This document shows, piece by piece, positions 45,200 to 56,689 of a DNA stretch of 64,000 bases (positions are counted from its first letter, which is position 1; each line of letters opens with the position of its first letter). A program made the translations under genes and the position numbers. Origin of the DNA: Ashinkailepas kermadecensis (Eukaryota > Arthropoda > Thecostraca > Neolepadidae). The stretch is from the NCBI GenBank assembly GCA_034440615.1, contig JAOTOM010004362.1:67001-131000 (forward strand), given 5' to 3'. Under the pieces are notes generated by a model. The model worked only from the letters and a program-made list of their open reading frames with translations. It did not search any database and had not been told where the DNA came from.

Positions 45200-46630
45200 G
45201 ACTCAGGGTGGGTGGGTTTATATGCGCCCCCTAAGGTATTCCAGGGATACGGAAAGAACGGCGCATCAATTTTGCATGTTGTGTTAAAATTTTGAAGTCA
45301 GGTCATCTAGGGTCAACGAGTTAGGCAAGGTCAAGTGAGATCACCTGCAGGAACGTTCAACCAGTCGTCACGCTTTAACGGATAAAGATATTCTAATGCG
45401 TTCTTTTTCTGTAAGATTAATCGTAAAGATCTTCAGCGTTTGTTTACCTTTAGGGGTGAAACAAAACGCACTGGAGGATTTTTTTTCGCGTTTTCGATTA
45501 CTTATTAGATTTGCATATTTGCCCGTTAGCGCTAGAATCAAAGATTCTGGCTAAAGTAAGCATTTTTATGAGAGCAAGCTGACTTCGAATAACGTGTTTT
45601 CGTCCGGTCTACGCATGAAAAAAATGAAAAAAATGGAAAACTCAAAATTTTGAAATTAAGAGAAATCAAAATGTTTATTTTTGGGCGGGCAATTTTTGGG
45701 CCATGGTCGACTTGACCTTCCTTTTCTGATTCCAAAGAATTTTTGTTTTTCAAATATCCCCAAAAAAGAACTCCCCAGAGCCAAAAACATGATGTAAATC
45801 GTCAAGATCTACGCCCCCTAGTGACGTCACTTTTGGGGATATAATTTTGGGCGTGGCTTTCCGATGACACCTCTTTCGTTTTCGTGCGACGGTTAGTTTG
45901 GAGATTAGAGGGGGTTGTATCACCCACCCCCGCCCCCGAGACGGAGGTGTGAGGATATGACCGGAAAAACCGGGAGTGTTAGCATTCTTGATTTCAAACC
46001 GCGTCATGTAACATCGATTTATAAATTTGTGTACACCGGAATTTTGTATCGGAAATTCGTTAAGGTCAGACGTTTTCTAGAGAGCTTTTGATCGTGATGA
46101 CCAGGTCTCGACATTTGTAATTTCTCGAACCGCCATTGGACAGACAAACGCTGTTTTCATCTGAAATGATAAGGAGGACACATCCATATTCACACCTGCA
46201 CATTAATATTTCAGGACAATTCCGACTTGGACCATTCCTGATATGATATTAGTTCGCTTTCCCGCCGACCAACTACGATCTTAACCGGCTCTCGACATTC
46301 GCAACAAGTCGTTGAATGCTGTCATCCACATTCTGAACACTCCTGATATGCTCCTGGCATGCTGTCCAGTCACTTAACGGAGGGCAGCTGGGGCTGATGC
46401 TGGAAATACGATGCATTCGTCTGGAAACAGTCCAGAAAGAAGACTATATGTTGAAGGCATTGATTAATTGATGACCGGCATTGATTAAAAAGAGGATAAA
46501 TTGGTGTCGTGCTGTTGATGAAGTGGTAACCCAAGTAGGTAGCAAGGGTGAAAAGGGCATCGTGCAACTAACGACTCGTCCCATCAATATTGATGTTGGT
46601 CGTTTTAGAAGGATAATAGAAACTTGTCAC
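45200..46630. other. Intergenic DNA downstream of the PAN gene
   Basis: Further exons of the - strand PAN/fibrinogen-like gene are expected here or beyond, but I could not find a convincing one. Confidence 0.4.
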
Positions 46631-46634
46631 TTAC

Positions 46635-47627
46635 CTCCGGTCTTCCAGTTGTTGTCCAGTTTGACGCCCCTCGCCAACACTTTATAGAAGCTGCCATCCT
46701 CAGAGTCGCGGAACTTGTCTGCCGCCCTGGCGGACACGAGCGGAAGTCATATTGCCACCGATTATGGCACCGGTCGGCGAAACGAAACCCTACACAACTC
46801 ATGGTGTCTCTGAACTAGACAGACCACAGAGTGCCAGTTCAGCACGTATTTTCGAAACCAGGAACAGGTTATACATGTATAAAATGAGAAATCCAGCTGG
46901 TTATGTTATGTAGCCATGGTCTAGTAAAATGGTAGGGCAGTAGCGGCGAGCTGGAACAAATGACTGGTGACAGCATTGTGGAGTTGGGCTTCACGTACCA
47001 CAGTATGGAGTAGGGCGACATGTCATTGGGATAGCTGCCTTGTCCTGTGGCGTCCGTGTAGTTCAGGCGGTTCGCGACCGTCCATTTGTCCGTTTTAGTT
47101 GACGCCAGCAGCATGGTGAAACCTGTGCCATATTGCATCCTGCAGTTGAGCAGCAGTTCATGTCCGTCGATCACTCCCCAGTAGCGATGGCTGGGCAGGC
47201 CGCTGTTCTGATTGTACACGGTCCCGCAGGTGACCGTAGTGTTGGTCGTGCACACCATAGCCGTGCACCGGTCACCATGCGTCCGGCAGTCCGAGTTGTT
47301 GCGACAGAACTCGCCGGACCCGGACCGCTTCGGCATGATGAAGAAGTTGATGTTTTCGTCGTCGTACTGCCCCTGCCGTGTGAGATTGGCGTAGCTGCCC
47401 ACCGTGCTGTAGAGCCGACACTGATTGGTGTCGTTGTCAAAGCTGAGACTGGCGCAGCTGGGCTCCTGGTGACACATGGCGCAGCAGGCGCACGACGAGC
47501 GGCCACGGGCTAGCGAGGCGGGGTGACCCACCTCCAGCGACTGCTCCAGAGTGCCGAAATACTGCGGGATCTTCATGCACGCTTCGGAGATGCCCACGGC
47601 GACGGCGAGAAGCAGAACTGAGAACAT
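46635..47627 (-). CDS. Secreted PAN/Apple plus fibrinogen-like protein, 3' incomplete
   Basis: Exon 1 is 47627-46999 and exon 2 is 46726-46635, joined by a 272-bp phase-2 intron (donor CTGTG/GTACGT, acceptor GTCCGCCAG). Exon 2 ends at a strong donor (GGAG/GTAAGT), so coding continues leftward. The start ATG gives a signal peptide (MFSVLLLAVAVGISEA). Residues ~17-98 form a PAN/Apple-like domain with paired cysteines (CACCAMCHQEPSC). Residues ~104-133 are a Cys-rich segment (EFCRNNSDCRTHGDRC). Residues ~140-240 are fibrinogen-like (DGHELLLNCRMQYGTGFTML, NRLNYTDATGQGS, then ADKFRDSEDGSFYK across the junction). It is likely an extracellular adhesion or lectin-like protein. The splice junction preserves frame and family sequence, which supports the model. 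Upstream in-frame codons lie in a minisatellite and were excluded. Confidence 0.75.
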
Positions 47628-47640
47628 CACGGAACTCCGA

Positions 47641-47850
47641 CCGTGCGGTCGAGCTCGGGTCGGTAGAGCTCGGGTCGGTGGAGCACGGGTCGGTAGAGCA
47701 CGGGTCGGTAGAGCTTGGGTCGATGGAGCTCGGGTCAGTAGAGCATGGGTCGATGGAGCTTGGGTCGGTCGAGCACGGGGCGGTAGAGCTCGGGTCGGTA
47801 GAGCTTGGGTCGGCATAGCTCGGGTCGGTAGAGTACGGGTCGGTAGAGCT
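47641..47850. repeat. 15-bp minisatellite upstream of the PAN gene
   Basis: GAGCTCGGGTCGGTA-type 15-bp units, about 14 copies, begin only some 14 bp upstream of the PAN gene ATG. Because 15 is divisible by three, the array extends the PAN reading frame with Thr-Arg-Ala-Leu-Pro repeats, which I consider non-coding or 5' UTR. Confidence 0.92.
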
Positions 47851-48039
47851 CGGGTGCTGTTAATCCCTATCGACGGTCGTCGGCCGTTGTCAGACGAGAA
47901 ATGTCTGTAAGAAAACGATCCGGTGTCTGAAGGAATGACGTATTGGAACGTTGAACGAAACTATGTATTCTGTGTTGGTGGCGTTGATGGAGATGGAATT
48001 GAGTGAACTAATTGGACTAGTTTTCAAAAAAGAGAAGAA

Positions 48040-49150
48040 AAAAACAGTGGGAGTGAGGGTGAGATTGAGGCTGAGAGAGTAAGTGAGAAAGAGTGAGGGT
48101 GAGTGAGAGTGAATGAGTGATTGCGTGAATGAGTGAGTGAGTGAGTGAGCGAGAGTGAGTGAGTGAGTTAGTGAGTGAGTTAGTTAGTTAGTTAGTTAGT
48201 GAGCGAGTGAGTGAGTTGGTGAGAGTGGGTGAGAGTAGGTATGAGAGGGGTGTGCAAGTGGGTGTGGGAGTGGATGTGAGAATGGGTGTGATAATGGGTG
48301 TGATAATGGATGTGAGAATGGGCATCAGAGTAGGTTTAATATTAGGCGAGAGAGTGGGTGTGAGAGGGTGTGTGTCAGTGGGTGGGTGAGTGGATGTGAG
48401 GGTGGGTGTGAGGTTGGATGTGAGGGTGGGTGTGTGAGCGGGTGTGTGAGTGTGTGTGGGATTGGGTGCGAGATTGGGTGCGAGATTGGGTACGACAATG
48501 GTTGCGAGAGTGGGTGTGTGAGTGTGCGAGTATGTGAATGGGTGAGTGGGTGAGTGGGTGAGTGGGTATGTGTGTGAGCAGATGAGTGGGTGAGTGTGAG
48601 AGTGGGTGAGTGGGTATGGCAGTGGGTGAGTGGGTGAGTGGGTGAGTGAGTAAGTGGGTACGTGGGAAAGCTGGTGAATGGGTGAGTGGTTGAGTGAGTG
48701 GGTGAATGGGTTAGTCGATGGTTGGGTGATTGGGGGTGAGAATTGGTGATTGGGTTTGAGAGTGGGTGAGCGGGTGAGTGGGTGAGATGATGAATGTATG
48801 CGTGGGTAAGTGGGTGGGTGATTGGGTGTGAAAGTGGATTAGCGGGTAAGTGGGTGAGAGAGTAAGTGGGTATGTGGGTAAGTGGGTGAGAGAGTAAGTG
48901 GGTATGTGGGTAAGTGGGTGAAAAGGTGAGTGGTTGGGTAAGTGGGTGAATGGGTCAGTGGATGGTTGGGTGATTGGGTGTGAGAATGGGTGAGTGGGTG
49001 TGAGAGTGGGTTACTGGGTGAATGGTTTAGTTGGTAAGGGAGTTGGTGAGTGTTTGAGCGGGTGAGTGAGTGGGTGAGTGGGCGAATTGGTGAGATGGTG
49101 AGTGGGTGTGTGAGTAGGTGAGTGATTGTGTCAGTGAGTGTGAGACCGGG
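48040..49150. repeat. GAGT/GTGGGTGA array, about 1.1 kb
   Basis: Tetranucleotide GAGT/TTAG repeats give way to GTGGGTGAGTGG-type units with many substitutions. There is almost no C on the + strand throughout. Confidence 0.93.
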
Positions 49151-49225
49151 TGAATATGAGTGATGGTGACTGCAAGTACCTTATATGTTTTGATGCAAAT
49201 ATTGGTATATGTATGTGTGTAGGAA

Positions 49226-49228
<3 letters not shown>

Positions 49229-49273
<45 letters not shown>

Positions 49274-49325
49274 CTGATGATGTACCTGATGTATGTATAT
49301 ATGTACCTGATGTACCCTTTGTAGT
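49229..49325. repeat. (TA)n followed by TGTACCTGATG repeats
   Basis: A TA array (49229-49269) is followed by TGTACCTGATGTATGTATAT-type repeats, reminiscent of the sequence after the TA arrays in REP-A. Confidence 0.8.
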
Positions 49326-49556
49326 CCAAATATGCATAGCTTGCATAAACACTAACTACTTTACAATCATCACATGTGCGGTTGGCTTAAAAAAAGTCAT
49401 AAAGTCATAAAGTATTAAGGCTTAATAAGAGCCACAGGGGCCCATCTGGGTTAAGCCTATCTAGAAAAGGTACTAGAAATGTACATACTCTCACCCCAAT
49501 CAATCCCTATTCCCAGTTCCTAGGAAGCTATATATCCCAGCCTATCTAGCACCATT

Positions 49557-49937
49557 CACTTGCTATTGCATAACACCCTCAACAATTACAAGCTCCTCCC
49601 ATCATACCCATTGTGCTACCATAGACAATCTCATCAGTATCACATCCAGAAGGAAGGTGCTGAATCCACTGCTAGGTACACCCTATACAAAGTTATAAAG
49701 CGTTTATACTTAATAAGAGACTCACTTGCTATTGCATAATACACTCAACAATTACAAACTCCTCCCATCATACCCATTGTGCTACCATAGACAATCTCAT
49801 CAGTATCACATCCCGAAGGAAGGTGCTGAATCCACTGCTAGGTACACCCTATATAAAGTTATAAAGCGCTTAGACTTAATACGAGACTCACTTGCTATTG
49901 CATAACACACTCAACAATTACAAACTCCTCCCAACTC
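49557..49937. repeat. 166-bp tandem repeat in the LINE 3' UTR
   Basis: Units start at 49557, 49723 and 49889 (exactly 166 bp apart), each beginning CACTTGCTATTGCATAA. Two are complete and the third is cut off after about 48 bp. Confidence 0.95.
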
Positions 49938-49955
49938 CCAACTCCTCCCTGTCGT

Positions 49956-51662
49956 TCAACGCTCCCTGGAATACAGAAACACAAGCCCCCTATTCTTATA
50001 ATGATTGTCTATGCCATTTTTAAAGATGTTCAGTGTGTTGCTACTGACAATGGTTCCTGGCAGCTGGTTCCAGTGTTCTACTACCCTGTTGGTGAAGAAA
50101 GCCTGTCTTAATCTTGTCCTGCTGAGATTAACTTTAATTTTGAATTGATGACCTCTAATTTCATCATTTCTGTTAAATTCAAACATTTCTCTGAGATATC
50201 CCTGTCCCTGACCATGAACAAATTTGAAAACCTCGATGAGATCTCCCCTCAGCCTTCTATATCTAAGTGAAAACATATTCAATTTCTTCACTCTTTCCTC
50301 CTATGCCAGGTTGCCTATACCATTAACCATTTTTGTTGCCCTCTTTTGTACTCTCTCTAAAAGCCAACAATCTTTCTCATAACTAGGGGACCAAGCTTGG
50401 ACACAGTATTCCAAATGTGGCCTGACATATGCACAGTAAAGCTTCCTGATGACCTCCTCACTTTTGTATGACACATTCCTCTGTATTGCCCCAAGCATTC
50501 TTAGTGCCTTCTTCCTGGCTTCTTTGGTCTGTTCTAATGCCCCAAATTTTGTGTTCAAAATAACACCTAAGTCCTTCTCCTGCTGAGTCACAGATAGTAC
50601 TTGGCCACCCATCAAGTATGGCGCCTTCATATGCTGCCTACCTACATGCATGACTTTGCATTTATCAAAATTAAACTTCGTTTGCCATTTTTCGGACTAC
50701 TTCACAAGTTAGTCTAAGTCTTTCTGCAGCAAAACCTGCTAATTGTGCGATGTTATTGCCCTAAAGATCTTCAAATCATCCGCAAGTTTCAAAACCTTAC
50801 TGCTTAGGCCACATTCAATGCTATTCACATATATAATAAACAATAGTGGCCCCAGTACCGACCCCTGGGAGACTCCACTAAGAACATTTTGCCATGATGA
50901 CTTTGTACCATTTAGCATCACTCTCTGCTGTCTATCTGAAAGCCACAACTCTATCCACTTTACGATGCTACCTGCAATACCATGGACCTGAAGCTGCATC
51001 ATTAACCGTTTATGGTGTACCTTGTCAAAGGCCGTACTAAAGTCAAGATATGCTGCATCAACCTGATTTTCCTGATCGAATTGTTCTGTAGCAAAATTCA
51101 AAAGTCCAAGAGATTTGTGAGGCACGATCGCCCTTTTCTAAACCCATGTTGAGTATCTTGAATCAATATATTTCCTTCCAGAAAACTAACTATTCTATCC
51201 TTGATAATTGATTCGAGTACCTTGCAGACTAGGGATGTGAGGCTTACTGGCCTATGGTTTTCAACTTTACCTCTTTCTCCTTTCTTGAAAATAGGAACTA
51301 CATTTGCCCTTTTCCAATCTGGTGGAATTTCATGTTGTGAACTGATCTACAAAATACTATACTAAGTGGAATTGCCAGTTCCTTTTCAGCTTCCCGCAAT
51401 ACCCTAGCATAAAAGCCTTATTTGGCTTTATTTTTCTGATATAATTGAAAACAACATCACTATCAATGAAATCAACATCGTGTATCTGATCACCTGTCAC
51501 TGAACTGTGGTTCACGGTTGGCAGATTAGTCACATCCTCCACTGTAAACACTGATTTAAACTGCTTGCTCAGTTCCTCAGCCATCTCACCATCCTCACTC
51601 AATATAGTCCCATTTACTTCCAGTGGACAAATTGTGCTTGAAACTTTACTTAGCTTGTTCAC
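49956..51662 (-). pseudogene. LINE ORF2 reverse transcriptase remnant (copy 2)
   Basis: Fragments in order are LSKVSSTICPLEVNGTILSE (51662 on), IHDVDFIDSDVVFNYIRKIK, AYLDFSTAFDKVHHKRL, GVSQGSVLGPLLFIIYVNSI, the catalytic LADDLKIF with both Asp intact, and the C-terminal LYCAYVRPHLEYCVQAWSPS to 49956. A small deletion after IRKIKPNKA removes the AGPDG motif and shifts frame near 51415; another frameshift lies near 51120. It is inactive. Confidence 0.85.
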
Positions 51663-51664
51663 AA

Positions 51665-52745
51665 TACAACCCAGCTGTGCCAGTGAGACGCGCCAATTGG
51701 GCTACGGCCTACAGCCGCCGTTGGAGGCATCCCGAAATTTGTTAAATACGCCAGGCGTAGACAAATGTTGAATATAGGCATGCGACATGATAGTAGTAAT
51801 GCTGTCATTACGAAGAAAAACATTTTAGGTAATGATATGACAGCAAACCATTGGCCTTTCCTGTTGGAACACGGTAAAAATACATTTGGAAATTGCTCCT
51901 GTTGAGCGCCGTGTATATTATTTGGCAGATCAGCCCGAGTTCGCCGAGAGTCCAGTCAATTTAGCTGATGTGCACAATTGTTCTGTGAGCTTATGACAAA
52001 TTCGTAGGCACTATTACCTAAACGGAGTTTGCCGGCCGTGTATGCGGCGGTATCCAACTTTTGAATGCACTTGCCAAATTGCGAAGCAATGTCGGTTGCA
52101 CTTCGTCTTCCACTTACTGTGGCCGCGGGGCACTGTGGGGGCACTGTGGCCGCAGGGCACACGTCTCTCCTTCGAAGGTTTTTAGGGGATTGCGGCGAAA
52201 TAAGTACACAGACACCCGAAACTTTTAATGGCGCCTTATTGATCCATTTTACATATCTTGTACACATTGGAGGTTAGGACCATCGAAGGTCATTGACCTG
52301 AAAGGGGGTGAAATGTAGTAGTGCTTAAACTCTTCAAAGTGCCGCGATACAGAGTAGTTACTGCATATTATCACCAAGCTCGGATAATGCTTTTCTTTCG
52401 TCAGTTCCAATGAACCGCTGTCTATAAGTTTTATCCATGGTTACTGGCCTAAGGAAGGGTGAATCTTTGCTTTTTTCCCACGCATTGAGCGTGTAAGATT
52501 GATGTTGGGAGCAAATTGTAATGCCGAAATATTAAATGGTGTGATAAGGAATATAGTTTTAAATATGTGGAAGGAAAATGGGATAATGTCAGGTCAAGTA
52601 TTATGTACGTTCTACATAATGCCATCTCATACAGAATGTTGCTGTTTTGGTGAAGTCATTGCTCCTGCACCATTACAAGGTCATTCCATGCCCTTGACCT
52701 ATGTTCACCTTGAATGACATCTTTCAGAGACATATTAAAGGTTTT
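51665..52745. other. Intergenic, no gene seen
   Basis: Only short frames; no domains or repeats recognised. Confidence 0.55.
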
Positions 52746-52749
52746 TTAA

Positions 52750-53095
52750 GAATGATAATCATATTTCTGGGATTACCCTTATTTTAAACAATTCATGAGC
52801 ATTCGGAGCTCTTAGCGGCTCCGTTGTCAGATGGTATATTACAAGAGAAGACAATTAAGGTTTTCCACAAAATGTCAAAAACAGGACACGAGCAGTGAGG
52901 AATGCGGCGTTTCAATGCAGCAAAACACGTCAGAGACTGTATAACAACACACCTGAAACTTCCACGTAGTAAAAAACGGCAGGCTATAAAATACTTCACA
53001 ATTGACATCCCTAATTCTCCCCCACCCCTCCCCCAAGACTACTGCTCGTCAATGTTAGCCTCTCTCCAGATGGTCATCCATTCCCCTATCCTGAT
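52750..53095 (-). repeat. Inverted arm: Penelope C-terminus and 3' UTR
   Basis: Reverse complement of 54040-54372, including CTCTTAGCGGCTCCGT (about 52810) and CTAATTCTCCCCCACCCCTC (about 53012). On the - strand it still encodes the final REANIDEQ-stop, matching RAANIDKQ-stop at 54093. Confidence 0.88.
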
Positions 53096-53099
53096 GGTC

Positions 53100-53312
53100 G
53101 CCGTAAGGATCCTCTGGACAGCAACCGTCGGCGCTTGACGTGCATCGATCCATGCCAGAACCTCAATAATGCCGGAAAGCTTCATGTTGAAAGGTAAAAA
53201 ATGGCATGGTTAAATATCGTTGAAAGCAGTCGAGTATGGCATCAGAAGGCAGCTGATTTTATGCCGGTTTATTTGAGACAATTGGAAATTAATTCGCTAA
53301 TGTAGAACATCT
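53100..53312 (-). repeat. Penelope 5' region (homologue of 32590-32800)
   Basis: On the - strand the Met at 53185 opens MKLSGIIEVLAWIDARQAPT and runs directly into the Penelope C-terminal codons, showing an internal deletion of most of the ORF. Confidence 0.6.
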
Positions 53313-54093
53313 AATATGATGGGCGACTCCAAACCTCAGTCTACAGGAAGCCCACCCACACCAACGTCTACCTGCGGCAAGGGTCGAACCACCCCCAAAA
53401 GGTGAAGCAAGGTGTCGTGCGCTGTCTCACTGAAAGGGCCAGACAAATATGCGACGAGGACAGCATTAAGTTCGAACTGTTCACCCTCGACAAGGCTTTC
53501 GCCGCTAACGGCTACCGAAAGAAAAGCGTTTCGTCTGCTGCACGAAAACACAACGACCGAAAAAGGAAAACGGATAACATGGTGAGATATATTTCAGTTC
53601 CATATTACCCGTGCATTGAAGAGCGCCTGGAACGCCGCCTGAGGCCCCTGGGAGTCGTCATCGCTTATGCGATGACAACTCCCAATCCTTAAAAAAGGTC
53701 TGGTCAATCCTTAAAAAACAGACTGTGCCAACGTCTCAAAGACCGAAGAGATCGGGGGCAAAAGTCGGGACCCATCTAGCGCCTAACATGCGAATGCAAC
53801 GCAACGTACATTGGCGAGACCGGTCGACCGCTGGACAAGCGCCTGAAGGAACACCGGAACTCTCTCTCCACCGGAAGGCCCATCCAGAAAAGTCCGCAGT
53901 TGCTGAACACGCTGTAGATACTCCGTACGATATCCATTGGAACGACGTGGAGATTCTAGAACGTGAAACACAGTTTCGGAGAAGGAAGCTGTTAGAATCT
54001 TACCATATCAGAAAGTCGCAACTAGAGCTAAATCGGGATAGGGGTTTAGAATGGTCGACCATCTGGAGAGCGGCTAATATTGACAAGCAGTAA
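53313..54093 (+). pseudogene. Penelope-like RT C-terminus and GIY-YIG endonuclease
   Basis: The first frame reads VYRKPTHTNVYLRQGSNHP, then VKQGVVRCLTERA and FAANGYRKKSVSS, the region following RT in Penelope-like proteins, and YISVPYYPCIEERLERRL. Stops and frameshifts follow at about 53692 and 53800. The GIY-YIG nuclease start (CNATYIGETGRPLDKRLKEH) is in another frame from SAVAEHAVDTPYDIHWNDVE, and the ORF ends at 54093. The RT core is absent. GIY-YIG would nick DNA during insertion. Confidence 0.82.
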
Positions 54094-54372
54094 TTTTTGG
54101 GGAGGGGTGGGGGAGAATTAGGGATGTCAATTGTGATTTATTTTATAGTCTAACGTTTTTTACTACGTGGAAGTTTCAAGTGTTTTGTTTTTCAGTCTCT
54201 GCCGTGTTTTGCTGCATTGAAGTGCCGCATTCCTCCCTGCTCGTGTCCTGTGTTTGACATTTTGTGAGAAACCTTAATTGTCTTCTCTTTTAATATACCA
54301 TCTGACGACGGAGCCGCTAAGAGCTCCGAATTGACAAAAAAAGGCATCCCATAAATATTATTATCATTGAAT
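54040..54372 (+). repeat. Inverted arm: Penelope C-terminus and 3' UTR
   Basis: Mate of 52750-53095. Identity is high in the GAGCCGCTAAGAGCTCC and GACATTTTGTGAGAAACC-type blocks. Confidence 0.88.
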
Positions 54373-54379
54373 AACATCC

Positions 54380-55715
54380 TTGCTAGCTTGGCAGGATATA
54401 TAGGATGCTTGTAAGTACATAATCCGATTTTTATTTTCAATTGCATCCTGGTTGAGTGGAAGGTTTTCACCAGCATTCTGTAAAGATTTAAAATGCAGGA
54501 TCGAAACGTGACGTGACATGACACGTGACCTATGCTTTACATGAAGCTTGGAATATGCAATTACATCCCTAAAGCATCGATGAACACACTGATATGATAT
54601 GAACACACACGTCTATGTGGAACTTTATTATGAAAACTTCGCTTTGCTCCGAGTACACGACATCCATCCTTCTTCGATTGTTTACTTATCTAGTTACATA
54701 CTCCATGAACTCCAATAGGTTAATCGAACAAGAGTTTCGAGTTCGAAATCCATGCTGAGTATCATTTAAAAGGTTACGCGAATCTAAATGGGTCTGAACG
54801 TTCTGTTTGACCAGTTATTTCCTGTACATTGCATACTATGGTGGTCAAACTGACTGACCTGTGGTTTTCCACACACTTCATAGCTCCTGTTTGAAAATTG
54901 GAACTAACTTTGCATTTCACCGAACTTTAGATATTTCACAATACTACATCGACCGCCTGAAAATGATTCCTAGGGAAACTGCTAAAGCTTGAGCAATTTA
55001 CTAAGATAGGATGGATACCGTCATAGCAAGTCCTTTGTACTACCATGTGAAATCATGATACTCACCGTACGTAAGTTCCCTGATCCCAGGGGAGGAAACG
55101 CTTCCTCTATTCCTGCATGGACATCAGCTAAGATATAGTCTGTGGCATATAGCATGTAAATATTTCATAGGAAGACCTACCTTAGCCAAACGTTTGCTGG
55201 ATTATTTATTTTATACATCAGCGTTGGCCAAAAGCTACTGAACGAGCAAAGGCGCTTAGCACTTTGCCCATCTGTGAAGGCTGGTAGGTACAACATATCG
55301 AGTTATCTGCGATGTTCTGTAAGCTGTCCAACGTGGCATTTCCTGACTTGCTGTTCTGAGATAAAGCCATGTGATTAATTTTAGATAGATCAGAATATAT
55401 TTGTAGCGGGTTGAATTCATGTTGACATGCTTTTGCCGTTAAGTCCTGCCACCCATTCAAGGCATTCTCCACATATTCCTGTTCCCCTAACTTCACCCGA
55501 GGCTCTAGTTGCTTATGTAGTGTCATACTTTGGTGTCATGATGGAAGGAGCTTCATGTTAATTTGGTGTGGAGGTTTTCATCACAAAATGCTTCTTCGAT
55601 ATGAATGCATCAATTTGAGTAGCTTGGACACGTACTATAATAATTGAACGTTTATTCCATATGTACATGTTCGCCAAGACCGTCACGCCCTGGCAATTGT
55701 ATGGATATGGTACTT
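54380..55715. other. Intergenic, no gene seen
   Basis: Short frames only (for example a 102-codon frame on -, 55526-55218, without domain). No repeats recognised. Confidence 0.5.
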
Positions 55716-55724
55716 TATGGTTGG

Positions 55725-56360
55725 GGCACTTGTCGGCCACCCGAAGAGCACAATGCCGAGCACACCTACCTTGCAGTAGTGGAGCCCGTGACCGTCTGAT
55801 TAGTGGTATTTGTCGGCCACCTGCATGGCACAATGTGGAACACACCTACCTGACGTTAGCGGAACCAGTGTCCGTTTAGGCAGTGGCATTTGTCAGCCAC
55901 ATCAGGGGCACAATGCCTATCTCACCTGCCTGTTATTTGTGGAGTTATTGACGGTTTGGCTGGTGGTATTTGTCGGCCACCCGAAAGTCACAAGCCGAGC
56001 ACACCTACCTTGCAGTAGTGGAGCCCGTGACCGTCTGATTAGTGATATTGTTCCACCACGCGAAGGGCACAATGCCGAGCACACCTACCTGACGGCAGGG
56101 GAGTCGGTGGCTGTCTGTGTAGTGGTATTGGTCGGCCATCTGAAGGGTACAATGCCGAGCACACCCACCTGACGGTAGTGGAGTCAGTGGCGGTCTGTGT
56201 AGTGGTATTGGTCGGCAATCTGAAGGGCACAATACCGAGTACACCTACCTGACGGTAGTGCAGTCAGTGGCGGTCTGAGGTGTGCTATTATTCGGCCACC
56301 TGAAGTGTACAATGCGGAGCACACCCACCTGACGGAAGGAGAGGCCGTGGCCGTCTGGGT
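55725..56360. repeat. 80-bp satellite-like tandem repeat, about eight units
   Basis: The unit includes GTGGTATTGGTCGGCCATCT, GAAGGGCACAATGCCGAGCA and CACCTACCTGACGGTAGTGG. Starts are 80 bp apart (56122, 56202), with indels in the left half. Confidence 0.92.
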
Positions 56361-56689
56361 AGCCACGTTTCAGTGGATGCGCCCGCCGTACCATTGTTTT
56401 GGTCTCCAGGCAGGCTACCATGGTAACTTGAATGCGGTTAGTAGTGGCGGGCAAATGTGAAGCGGACGTAATAGACGTTGAAACTTGCAGCGAACACGAA
56501 TGCAAGGTCGACCGATGCAGGCTGTGGGTCCGGGCAACGCGGGACCGGTCGTCGGCAGAAGGCATACATTTACCCCGTTTACATGAGCAGGTCAGGAGCT
56601 GAGGAGCGCACTTTGTCGCACGGTGTGCACTTGGTCACGTGGGTCTGTGTTGGTCAGCGGGCGTTCGGCGACACGGTCCCGTTCGCCGG

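Larger units (their letters stand above)
49390..51662 (-). mobile_element. Second CR1-like LINE copy, 5'-truncated
   Basis: Closely related to the LINE at 37003-41883. It starts (5' end) at 51662 within ORF2 and ends with the 8-bp tail repeat (GTCATAAA)2 on the + strand at about 49396-49411. Its 3' UTR carries a 166-bp tandem array absent from the first copy, so it represents another subfamily. Confidence 0.9.
52750..54372. mobile_element. Penelope-like element: head-to-head rearranged copies
   Basis: The right part (53313-54372, +) is the 3' half of a Penelope-like retroelement. The left part (53312-52750, read on -) contains a 5' segment fused to the same element's 3' end, an internally deleted copy in opposite orientation. 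The outer ~330 bp on each side are therefore inverted repeats. Penelope elements are known for such partial inverted or tandem copies. Confidence 0.75.

Noticed and set aside
46605..46802. 65-codon - strand frame beginning MSCVGFRF
   Set aside because: The overlapping frame in 46726-46635 has proper splice sites and continues the fibrinogen-like sequence; this one is its shadow.
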